From an uncultured Prevotella sp. (GTDB lineage Bacteria; Bacteroidota; Bacteroidia; Bacteroidales; Bacteroidaceae), in assembly GCA_937916405.1 (NCBI GenBank), contig CALFUF010000035.1:1-7334 (forward strand): 7,334 nt of DNA. The letters run 5' to 3'. This document shows, in pieces, positions 1 to 6,359 of the stretch; position 1 is the stretch's first letter, and each line of letters opens with the position of its first letter. The notes beneath the pieces were generated by a model. It saw only the letters and a program-made list of their open reading frames with translations, was not told where the DNA came from and ran no database searches. The position numbers and the translations under genes are program-made.

Positions 1-76
1 TACTACTTCTCTGTTTTATGTAAGACTTCTCAAAGAACTCCTTCTCCTTGCCGACGCCCAAGTTTTTGGGCGAAAG
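1..76 (-). other. Probable 5' leader of an rRNA operon (partial, off left edge)
   Basis: Downstream of the leftward promoter, the minus strand begins with a 7-bp hairpin (CGCCCAA at 55-61 pairing with TTGGGCG at 66-72, 4-nt loop). It then carries GTTCTTTGA (plus 30-38), which resembles the boxA-type antitermination element in Bacteroidetes 16S rRNA leaders, followed by an A-rich stretch. No reading frame starts here. The boxA reading rests on family knowledge and short sequence likeness; the rRNA genes themselves are outside the window. A leader for a highly expressed protein or tRNA operon is the alternative. Confidence 0.45.
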
Positions 77-82
77 CGGATG

Positions 83-113
83 CAAAGGTACGACAATTTT
101 CCGAACCTGCAAA
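83..113 (-). promoter_or_regulatory. Strong leftward Bacteroidetes promoter
   Basis: Read on the minus strand, a TTTG -33 box (plus positions 110-113) is followed after exactly 19 bp by TACCTTTG (plus 83-90), a full match to the Bacteroidetes primary sigma consensus TTTG-N19-21-TAnnTTTG. A- and T-rich tracts just upstream (about 114-150) could act as an UP-like element. Transcription would start near position 76 and run off the left edge. The match is seen directly; promoter strength is inferred. The sequence immediately downstream suggests an rRNA operon as the target. Confidence 0.8.
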
Positions 114-328
114 ACTTTTCGCAAACTTTTTCAATTAAAAATGAAAAGTTTTCCATTTACATGACAAAAAGGAGATGAACCTTACACCTTATTTATATAT
201 ATAAGGGCACATCATTTTCAACACAGCAAAAGGTTATCTGATGCATGAAAGAGGTTACGACATTTTGAGATCAGCAAGCAGAGCATGTCAAAGTAAAAGT
301 TAAATAAAAACAGAAAAGAACAAATTCA
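114..328. other. Intergenic spacer, no gene seen
   Basis: This is the space between the divergent promoters of the leftward transcript and the efflux operon. It is AT-rich and has no convincing reading frame. Two tiny frames (175-204, 9 codons; 241-303, 20 codons) lack supporting features. The only notable structure is an AT-rich imperfect palindrome at 187-206. No regulator gene (for example TetR type) lies here. Confidence 0.6.
187..206. promoter_or_regulatory. Imperfect 20-bp palindrome, possible operator
   Basis: CCTTA at 187-191 mirrors TAAGG at 202-206, and nine of the ten symmetric base pairs match, with a TATATATA core. It lies about 120 bp upstream of the -33 box of the efflux promoter, too far for simple steric repression. 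AT-rich palindromes arise often by chance, so a regulatory role is only a possibility. Confidence 0.2.
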
Positions 329-360
329 TTTGGTATTTCATTCGGATTGCACTACCTTTG
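329..360 (+). promoter_or_regulatory. Promoter of the efflux operon
   Basis: TTTG at 329-332 and TACCTTTG at 353-360 are separated by 20 bp, a full Bacteroidetes-type promoter. Transcription should start near 366-368, leaving an untranslated leader of about 28 nt that is A-rich and has no Shine-Dalgarno, as is usual in this phylum. This placement rules out the in-frame TTG at 347, which lies inside the promoter spacer, and fixes the first gene's start at 395. Confidence 0.85.
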
Positions 361-394
361 CGGTACAAAAATTAAAAAGAATTTAAAAACTGCA

Positions 395-922
395 ATGAAG
401 ATATCATGGAAATTGTTAGGTGGATTTTGTGCACTGATGTGTATGACCTGTCTGTCGTGCACGGAGAAAAAAGCCAACAAGCCTACCAGCGTCAATGTAA
501 AAACTATGAAGGTTGAAGTCAGCAACCAAGTCATCGGTAAAAACTATATGGGCACCATCGAAGAAGAAGACGGAGCCAATGTGACGTTCAGTACCATCGG
601 TACTATTACTAAGGTGATGGTGGACGAAGGACAATTCGTCAAGAAGCATCAGCCGTTGGCGGAGGTGGATGGCAGCACGGCGAGGAACGCCTATCAGATC
701 AGCAGTGCCACCCTGCATCAGGCAGAGGATGCCTATCGCAGGTTGAAAGACCTGTATGACAAAGGTACGCTGCCAGAGATTAAGATGGTAGAGATGGAGA
801 CTGCTCTCGCCAAGGCAAAAGCCGCCGAAGCCATCTCACGGAAGAGTCTGGAGGATACACGTTACGAGCCCCTTTTGAAGGATATATCGCCCAGTGTTCA
901 GCCCATGAAGGAGCCAATGTGA
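395..922 (+). CDS. Membrane fusion protein, N-terminal fragment
   Basis: This fragment starts with a lipoprotein-like signal (hydrophobic residues 7-21, C-L-S-C with the likely lipidated Cys22; Cys at the -3 lipobox position is not standard). Residues of about 50-93 form the first half of the lipoyl/barrel-sandwich domain (G-T-I...V-D-E-G-Q-F-V-K-K...L-A-E-V-D). Residues of about 95-153 form a short alpha-helical hairpin, the part expected to touch the outer-membrane channel. After Arg156 the sequence loses family resemblance: the last 19 residues are the out-of-frame reading of the second lipoyl half. On its own the product would lack the beta-barrel and membrane-proximal domains and is unlikely to work. 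Confidence 0.75.
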   Translation: MKISWKLLGGFCALMCMTCLSCTEKKANKPTSVNVKTMKVEVSNQVIGKNYMGTIEEEDGANVTFSTIGTITKVMVDEGQFVKKHQPLAEVDGSTARNAYQISSATLHQAEDAYRRLKDLYDKGTLPEIKMVEMETALAKAKAAEAISRKSLEDTRYEPLLKDISPSVQPMKEPM

Positions 923-1422
923 CTCCTGGGGTAACAGGATTCAAGTTGGTGAAGATAGACAATGTGAAGGTGAGCATCTCGATACCGGAAAAAGACATTG
1001 GTCAAATTCACAACGGGCAAACCATCACCTTCACCGTCAATGCATTAGGTGACAGCATCTATAGCGCCAAGATTATCAACCACGGTGTCTCAGCCAATCC
1101 CATCAACCACTCGTACAAGGTGAAAGCCATTACCGATAACCGCCGGCACCAGTTGCTGCCTGGTATGGTTTGCAAGGTAATGATCCAGAACACCTTGGGT
1201 GACTATAACATCGTCATCCCCCAGCAAGCCATCATGATTAGTGGTCAGGACCGCTATGTATGGACTGTGCGTGAGGGGAAGGCCCATCGTCAGAACGTGA
1301 TGACGGGTGACATCCTCAGCGAGGGTGTCGTCATCACCTCAGGGCTGACCAATGGCGAGACGATTATCACGGCAGGTCAGAATAAAGTGTCAGAGGGAAC
1401 AAACGTTAGAAGTGAGAACTAA
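919..1422 (+). CDS. Membrane fusion protein, C-terminal fragment
   Basis: This is the in-frame continuation of the adaptor. Family-like sequence actually extends back to about 862 (L-R-A-P-F-E-G-Y-I-A-Q-C-S-A-H-E-G-A-N-V). The annotated 919 is only the first start-like codon (GTG) in this frame, equal to residue 176 of the repaired protein. It holds the end of the lipoyl domain, the beta-barrel domain (V-S-I-S-I-P-E-K-D-I-G onward) and the membrane-proximal domain (I-V-I-P-Q-Q-A-I-M...V-W-T-V...G-L-T-N-G-E-T-I-I). There is no signal peptide, so if it were translated alone it would remain in the cytoplasm. It ends 9 bp before the permease start. Confidence 0.7.
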   Translation: MTPGVTGFKLVKIDNVKVSISIPEKDIGQIHNGQTITFTVNALGDSIYSAKIINHGVSANPINHSYKVKAITDNRRHQLLPGMVCKVMIQNTLGDYNIVIPQQAIMISGQDRYVWTVREGKAHRQNVMTGDILSEGVVITSGLTNGETIITAGQNKVSEGTNVRSEN

Positions 1423-1431
1423 AAAAGAGCC

Positions 1432-4400
1432 ATGTCGGGTAACAAGAAAGAACGCAACGATCTGGTGGCTTCCGCCATCCGTCACAAGAGTATCACTATA
1501 TTGCTTGTCATCACCATCATCCTGGCAGGCATGTTCTCGCTCCACAAGATTCCCAAGGATGAATTCCCACAGGTATCGGTACCTATTGGACTGGTTGTGG
1601 GTATCTATCCTGGCGCTACCGAACAAGAAGTAGAGCAACAGTTGGCAAAACCGCTGGAGAAATTTCTCTGGACCTTTAAGGAGATCAACAAGCAGAGCAC
1701 CGTCACCATGAGTTTCAATAATGGCTGCGCTGCGATTGTCAACCTGCAGGGAGAAATCACGGAAGATAAAAAGACGGAGTTCTGGAACAAACTCAAGGAG
1801 CGACTTCCTTTGCTGAAACTCACCCTACCTTCCGGTGTTCTGAAACTCATAGCCGATGACGATTTTGCAGAGGCTTCTACCATGCTGCTGACGATAGAGA
1901 GTGAAGAAAAGACCTATCGTGAACTCAATGACTATGCCACAGCCCTGAGCGACCGTTTGCGCACCATCAACGGACTGGCGAATATCATCACGATGGGTAA
2001 CCAGAATGAGCAGATAGGCATCTATCTGGACCGCGACCGATTGTCGATGTATGGCATCAACACTGCCCTGCTCATGCAAAAATTATCAGGTATGACGGGT
2101 ACCATATATACAGGTAGCGTATCGGATGGTCACCTGAGCAGGACGCTACATGTACAGTCGTCCCTGAACACCGAGAACGACATCGCACAGACCATTATCA
2201 GTTCCTCCCCCACAGGCGAGGTGGTCAGACTGGGAGACATCGCCACCATCAAGCGTGAGCAACCCGACCCCTATCGTTATATCAGAAACAACGGAAAGAA
2301 GTGTCTGCTGCTGTCCCTGCAGATGTATGCCGGCTATAACATCCTGGACTTCGGTGATGAGGTGAAGCAGATCATTGACGACTTCAGTACCACCTTGCCT
2401 GCGGAAGTGAAACTCAACCTCATCAGTGACCAGAGCCAAGTAGTAGGTCACTCAGTGGAGGAGTTTCTTTTGGAGTTGAGCATCGCCATCATCTCAGTGA
2501 TTTTCATTGTCATGCTGATGCTCCCCATGCGTGTGGCTGCTGTTGCCGTATCCACCATCCCCATCACCATTTTCGCCTCGATAGCCCTGCTTCAACTGTT
2601 TGGTCTGGAGATCAATACCGTCACCCTTGCCGCACTCATTGTCTCATTAGGAATGATTGTGGACGACAGTGTCGTGGTGGTAGACTGCTATCTTGACAAA
2701 CTCGACGAGGGAATGAGTCGATGGAAAGCCGCCATCGAGTCGTCGCACGAGTTCCTCAAGAGTATCATCACAGCCACCATCGTTATCACCTTCACGTTCT
2801 TCCCCCAACTCATCACCACGAGCGATATTATGCGTGACTTCGTCAAGTGGTTCCCCTACTCCATCACCATCGTACTCTTCGTATCGCTCGTGGTTGCTAT
2901 TTATGTCGTGCCACTCATGCAATATATGATGATAAACAAAGGTCTGCGACAGATGGAGAGCGAGCACCCCAGCCGACGTTTCAAGATGCTGGAGAAGGCA
3001 CAGCGTGTCTATGAGCGATCCATCAACGTATGTTTCCGACATAAGTGGACCACCATGGTGACAGGCATAGTGCTCACCATACTGGGAGGTATGCTGTTGC
3101 TGAGTATACCCCAACGACTCACCCCCCGTGCGGAGCGCAACCAATTTGCCGTCGATATCTTCCTACCGACAGGTACTGACCTGAAATATACGGCACAGAT
3201 TGCCGACAGTCTGGCAAACATCATGAGAAAAGACAAACGCGTGGTGAACCTCACCGTGTTCTATGGCAGCGGCTCACCCCGTTTCCATACGATGTTCATG
3301 CCCAACCTGGGTGGCACGCATTTCGCCCAGTTCATCGTCAACACCCATAACGACCACGAGACACAAGGCATGCTCGACGACTATGCCGACAAATACTCTA
3401 CCTATTTCAGCGACGCTCAGATACTATTCAGACAGATAGAATACACAGACCGTCCCTACCCTATCGAAGTACAAGTGACGGGCGACAATCTGGACAGTCT
3501 GCATGTCGCTACTGACAGTATCTGGAACCGACTGGCGCGCAACAAGGACATCAGTGTGCTGAACACCAGTTGGGGAGCCATCAGCAACAGACTTGAAGTC
3601 ATCATGCACCCTGAGGAGGCCAACCGCATAGGGCTGAGCAAGACACTCCTCTCCCTGAATTTTGCCCTGCGCTATGGAGGCGGCATTCCCGTCACCTCCA
3701 TCTGGGAAGATGACCATGAACTTAGTCTCGTGATCCGCGATATCAATGAGAACCAGGAGACCATTGACAACCTGAAGAATATCCGTGTGAGCGGTCCGAT
3801 ACCAACACTGACGGCAACACCCCTCACACAGGTGGCTGACGTGAAGCCCGGTTGGGGTGACGGCTTTATCAACCACCGTAATGGTGTGCGTACCGCATCG
3901 GTATTTGGCATGCTGACACGTGGTGCGCTGGTTGGTCCAGTCACCAAGGACGTCTATAAAGACCTTGAGACCCTACGATTGCCAGAGGGTATCACCATCA
4001 GCAGAGGAGGTATGGCAGACATGGACAACCAGTATCGCCCACAAATCTACTTAGGCGTGCTCATCTCCATCCTGATGATTTTCTTCGTCATCGTCTTCCA
4101 TCTGAAGAGCATCATGCTCACGTTGCTGGTGATGTGCTCCCTGCTCTTCTCCCTGCTGGGAGGAGCCATAGGTATGGCACTGTCCGGCGACGAGTTTGGA
4201 GCCACTGCCATTTTGGGATTCGTCACACTGATAGGTATCATTTGCCGTTGTAGCATCATCATGATTGACTATGCCGAGGAGCTGTTCCGCAAGGGGCAGA
4301 TAACACCTACAGAAGCTGCACTGCTCTCAGCCAAGCGTCGTTTCCGTCCTGTATTCCTGACCTCTGCAGCCGCTTCGATGGGGGTGATTACGATGGTGCT

Positions 4401-4551
4401 GAAGGACTCCCCCTTATGGCATCCTATGGGTTTGGTCGTCTTTGTGGGAGCGTTCGTCTCGATGTTCTTCGTGCTGACCATGATTCCCGTAGGCTACTGT
4501 CTGATTAGAAACAAGTTTAAAGAACCAATAGAAGATGAATTTCAAGAATAA
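1432..4551 (+). CDS. RND-family efflux permease (AcrB-like inner-membrane pump)
   Basis: This is a 1039-residue proton-driven exporter of the RND superfamily, the normal length. It has the family's internal duplication: TM1 (about 19-38), a large periplasmic loop (about 39-345), TM2-TM6 (about 346-500), TM7 (about 538-559), a second periplasmic loop (about 560-868) and TM8-TM12 (about 871-1026). The N-terminal block I-P-K-D-E-F-P-Q-V...Y-P-G-A-T-E-Q-E-V-E is typical. The TM4 motif G-M-I-V-D-D-S-V-V-V-V-D places the proton-relay aspartates at Asp411 and Asp412. In TM10 the position of AcrB Lys940 is Arg939, followed by Cys rather than the usual Asn. The ATG lies 9 bp after the adaptor's stop, and the end overlaps the channel gene by 17 bp. 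The substrate cannot be told from sequence; it could be drugs, bile salts, fatty acids or lipids. Confidence 0.95.
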   Translation: MSGNKKERNDLVASAIRHKSITILLVITIILAGMFSLHKIPKDEFPQVSVPIGLVVGIYPGATEQEVEQQLAKPLEKFLWTFKEINKQSTVTMSFNNGCAAIVNLQGEITEDKKTEFWNKLKERLPLLKLTLPSGVLKLIADDDFAEASTMLLTIESEEKTYRELNDYATALSDRLRTINGLANIITMGNQNEQIGIYLDRDRLSMYGINTALLMQKLSGMTGTIYTGSVSDGHLSRTLHVQSSLNTENDIAQTIISSSPTGEVVRLGDIATIKREQPDPYRYIRNNGKKCLLLSLQMYAGYNILDFGDEVKQIIDDFSTTLPAEVKLNLISDQSQVVGHSVEEFLLELSIAIISVIFIVMLMLPMRVAAVAVSTIPITIFASIALLQLFGLEINTVTLAALIVSLGMIVDDSVVVVDCYLDKLDEGMSRWKAAIESSHEFLKSIITATIVITFTFFPQLITTSDIMRDFVKWFPYSITIVLFVSLVVAIYVVPLMQYMMINKGLRQMESEHPSRRFKMLEKAQRVYERSINVCFRHKWTTMVTGIVLTILGGMLLLSIPQRLTPRAERNQFAVDIFLPTGTDLKYTAQIADSLANIMRKDKRVVNLTVFYGSGSPRFHTMFMPNLGGTHFAQFIVNTHNDHETQGMLDDYADKYSTYFSDAQILFRQIEYTDRPYPIEVQVTGDNLDSLHVATDSIWNRLARNKDISVLNTSWGAISNRLEVIMHPEEANRIGLSKTLLSLNFALRYGGGIPVTSIWEDDHELSLVIRDINENQETIDNLKNIRVSGPIPTLTATPLTQVADVKPGWGDGFINHRNGVRTASVFGMLTRGALVGPVTKDVYKDLETLRLPEGITISRGGMADMDNQYRPQIYLGVLISILMIFFVIVFHLKSIMLTLLVMCSLLFSLLGGAIGMALSGDEFGATAILGFVTLIGIICRCSIIMIDYAEELFRKGQITPTEAALLSAKRRFRPVFLTSAAASMGVITMVLKDSPLWHPMGLVVFVGAFVSMFFVLTMIPVGYCLIRNKFKEPIEDEFQE

Positions 4552-5887
4552 ATTAGGGTGCCGACTGACCGCCCTCGCCTTCTGCTGTCTGCTGGCAGGA
4601 CCTGCTGACAGCCAGCGCATCATGACACTGAAGGAATGTATAGCAGCCGCCCGTGTGGGGAACACGGCAGCCAAGGACGCCAAGAACAACCTGCTGACAG
4701 CCAAGGAGCAGCAGAAATATGCCCGTTCGAAATATTTCCCCATGGTAGGTGTGTCTGCCAGTCACTTCCAGTCCTCTGACTATCTGGTGAAGGCACAGCT
4801 GTTCTCGGACGACTTCCGTGAGGCACTACAGGAAATTGACAAGCTCATCGACATGAATTTCGTAGGCGAACTGCATTTCATCAAGAATGGTACCCTGTTA
4901 GGACTGACAGCCCTTGAGCCCGTCTATACAGGTGGACGACTGACCAGCTACAACAAACTTGCTGACCTTCAGGTGGATGCCCGCCAAAAGCTCATCAGCG
5001 TCACAGACGACCAGATTGTGCAGACGACGCAATTCCTTTATTATAAAATAGTAGAGCTGCACGACTTGGACAAAACCTTCGGCAGCATCGAAGAGGAGTT
5101 GAAAAGTATCCATCAGGATGCCGTCAACATCTATGAGAACGGTATTGTCAACAAGAACGACGTGCTGTCTGTCGAGCTGATGCAAGACCAGATGTCAGCA
5201 CTGCGTATCAAGACAGCCAATGCTTGCCGGCTGTTGCGACGCGCACTGGCTAAATACATGGGTATGGCGAATGAGGACATCGATGTGGACACCCAGATAG
5301 ATGCCAACATCTCAGACCCTGAGACGCTGCGTGTCAATCCGCTGGAGGCAACCCTGAACCGTACGGAAACCCAGTTGCTGGACATCTGGGTAAAGAAATC
5401 CCAGTTAGAGAGCAAGATCGCCAAAGCCAGCATGCTGCCCATCCTACTCGTAGGCGGTAGTCTGAACTATAGCAAGATCCTGAATAACTGGCAGGGTAAA
5501 GCCATCGCTTTTGCCACGCTTCAGATACCCATCAGTTCTTTCTGGAGCGAGCGGCATGAGTACAAGCGCATGAAGATAGAAGAGCAGAAAGCCCTGGACT
5601 TCCGTCAGGACAAGCGTGAAATCATCACATTGCAGATCATGGATGCCTGGGACAACATGGAGAGTACGTACAAGCAGACCCAGATAGCGGAGAAGAGTAT
5701 TGTGCGGGCAGAAGAGAATCTGCGTATCCAGCGAGAGTACTACCGTAACGGTCTGACCAACATGTCGATATTACTCGATGCCCAGCGCCAATACCAAACG
5801 GCACTGACACAAAGGACTACAGCCATCAGCGAATATCTGCAAGCCAAGACCAAATACTTGATTCTCACTGGCAGAAGAAACTACTAA
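4535..5887 (+). CDS. TolC-type outer-membrane efflux channel
   Basis: This is a 450-residue protein of the outer membrane efflux protein (OEP) family, which trimerises into the beta-barrel and alpha-helical tunnel that completes the pump. A signal peptide spans about residues 1-26 (hydrophobic 11-21, ending A-D-S before Gln27). It is followed by M-T-L-K-E-C-I-A-A-A, the usual OEP opening. The family's two structural repeats are visible in equivalent turns: Y-E-N-G-I-V-N-K-N-D-V-L (200-211) and Y-R-N-G-L-T-N-M-S-I-L-L-D-A-Q (403-417), each followed by a long helix ending in L-A-K-Y-M-G and T-K-Y-L-I-L-T-G. There is no lipobox, so it is not an OprM-like lipoprotein. The start at 4535 lies inside the permease gene (17-bp overlap), pointing to translational coupling. 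It is the last gene of the operon. Confidence 0.93.
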   Translation: MNFKNKLGCRLTALAFCCLLAGPADSQRIMTLKECIAAARVGNTAAKDAKNNLLTAKEQQKYARSKYFPMVGVSASHFQSSDYLVKAQLFSDDFREALQEIDKLIDMNFVGELHFIKNGTLLGLTALEPVYTGGRLTSYNKLADLQVDARQKLISVTDDQIVQTTQFLYYKIVELHDLDKTFGSIEEELKSIHQDAVNIYENGIVNKNDVLSVELMQDQMSALRIKTANACRLLRRALAKYMGMANEDIDVDTQIDANISDPETLRVNPLEATLNRTETQLLDIWVKKSQLESKIAKASMLPILLVGGSLNYSKILNNWQGKAIAFATLQIPISSFWSERHEYKRMKIEEQKALDFRQDKREIITLQIMDAWDNMESTYKQTQIAEKSIVRAEENLRIQREYYRNGLTNMSILLDAQRQYQTALTQRTTAISEYLQAKTKYLILTGRRNY

Positions 5888-5902
5888 TCGCAACCATCAT
5901 CT

Positions 5903-6031
5903 GTGAAGCTTAAGGCTTCGACTTTCGAAGGCGGCACATCCTCCCTTCGAAGGCGGCACATTCGACCCTCGAAGGCGGCACCTTCGACCCGAGGAAGCGG
6001 CACCTTCGCAGAGAGGAGGTGCCGCCTGCTG
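5903..6031. repeat. GC-rich tandem array of 22-bp quasi-palindromic units (array 1)
   Basis: Six units start at 5903, 5925, 5947, 5969, 5991 and 6013, an exact 22-bp period. Each unit is a 7-nt arm, 5-nt centre and 7-nt arm followed by a 3-nt spacer. The unit at 5969 is perfect: TCGAAGG-CGGCA-CCTTCGA. The unit at 5947 matches 6 of 7 arm pairs and the first unit (GTGAAGC-TTAAG-GCTTCGA) 5 of 7; the units at 5925 and 5991 are more degenerate. The centre CGGCA is invariant in four units and appears as its reverse complement TGCCG in the last (6020-6024). Across spacers the arms also pair, as in TTCGA-CCC-TCGAA at 5961-5973, so symmetry centres recur about every 11 bp. It begins 16 bp after the channel gene's stop codon. 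The repeat is seen directly; its function is unknown. Confidence 0.9.
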
Positions 6032-6077
6032 ATGACACGGATGAAAGATCTTCTTGAAACAGGTGCCTCCTATCATT

Positions 6078-6162
6078 GCAATTTAAGTTAGATTGCTCAG
6101 CAATTTAGATTAGATTGCAAACCAATTTAAGTTAGATTGCAAAGCAATTTAGATTAAATTGC
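6078..6162. repeat. AT-rich tandem array of 22-bp quasi-palindromic units (array 2)
   Basis: Four 19-nt units start at 6078, 6100, 6122 and 6144, separated by the spacers TCA, AAA and AAA, again an exact 22-bp period. The pattern is GCAATTT-N5-AGATTGC. Centres alternate AAGTT, AGATT, AAGTT, AGATT, so the array is really two copies of a 44-bp dimer. The last unit has perfect 7-bp arms (GCAATTT-AGATT-AAATTGC). In units 1 and 2 the single non-Watson-Crick pair is U-G in plus-strand RNA, so both hairpins are fully paired on that strand. Function is unknown; it lies between convergent genes, downstream of the efflux operon. Confidence 0.9.
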
Positions 6163-6297
6163 AATTACAGGGATTATATTTACCTATAAGAAAGGGCATA
6201 AATGGCAGCAAGCAAAGATGTGAATATCAGCAAGTTAAGATACCTCTACCACTCCCCGACGACCAGTCAGTCATCCATACCAATCATTCAAGTCCAT
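6163..6297. other. Intergenic stretch without a recognised gene
   Basis: This joins the AT-rich array to the terminator of the opposing gene. An open frame at 6202-6393 runs through the terminator and into the convergent gene, shows no family resemblance and has composition like untranslated DNA, so it is not taken as a gene. No promoter matching the TTTG/TAnnTTTG pattern was found. Confidence 0.5.
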
Positions 6298-6336
6298 AAA
6301 CAAAACGACTGGCAGAAACGTTGCTCTGCCAGTCGT
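6298..6336 (-). terminator. Intrinsic terminator of the Bax inhibitor-1-like gene
   Basis: A perfect 12-bp stem, ACGACTGGCAGA (6305-6316) with TCTGCCAGTCGT (6325-6336), closes an 8-nt loop. Read leftward it is followed by TTTTGTTT, a U-rich tail. It begins 23 bp past the gene's stop codon. On the plus strand no T run follows the stem, so it is expected to work for the leftward gene only. Confidence 0.88.
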
Positions 6337-6359
6337 GATATGCTTGAGATGATTAACGC

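Larger units (their letters stand above)
395..1422 (+). pseudogene. RND efflux membrane fusion protein, broken by a 1-nt frameshift
   Basis: This is the periplasmic adaptor (HlyD/AcrA family) that links an RND permease to an outer-membrane channel. The reading frame from 395 carries the N-terminal half and then drifts at about 862-863 into an unrelated tail that stops at 922. The other half continues in the -1 frame to 1422. Adding one T to the TT at 862-863 restores D-T-R-L-R-A-P-F-E-G-Y-I, the standard start of the second lipoyl half in this family, and gives one 342-residue protein of normal length. The gene leads an operon with its permease 9 bp downstream. The lesion could be a real mutation or a sequencing/assembly error; the rest of the sequence shows no decay, which favours a very recent event or an error. 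Confidence 0.85.

Noticed and set aside
241..303. Twenty-codon frame upstream of the efflux operon as a leader peptide.
   Set aside because: It lies upstream of the operon's promoter, has no promoter of its own in the expected pattern and no regulatory codon run or attenuator hairpin.
866..880. Possible programmed -1 ribosomal frameshift at the CCCC-TTTT run.
   Set aside because: The direction is right, but the family sequence is already lost before the run (residues Leu-Arg-Ala are readable only in the second frame from 862). Zero-frame CTT-TTG does not re-pair well after a -1 slip. One missing T at 862-863 fits better.
908..922. AAGGAG five bases before a GTG (919) that overlaps the TGA stop (920-922), as if the C-terminal adaptor half were a translationally coupled gene.
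   Set aside because: The AAGGAG falls in codons for the conserved H-E-G-A-N-V stretch of the second lipoyl half, and family-like sequence extends upstream of 919 to about 862. It is better explained as a frameshifted single gene; the product would also lack a signal peptide.
5903..6091. Open frame of 62 codons over array 1.
   Set aside because: It is made of the 22-bp repeats, a period not divisible by three, so units are read in different frames. Palindromic structure, not protein, explains the sequence.
6078..6162. CRISPR array.
   Set aside because: Units are contiguous with 3-nt spacers of low complexity; there are no 25-45 bp unique spacers, no long conserved direct repeats and no cas genes.
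5903..6162. Insertion sequence ends, integron attC site or phage attachment site.
   Set aside because: No transposase or integrase, no target duplication, and the inverted repeats are tandem and internal rather than flanking an element.
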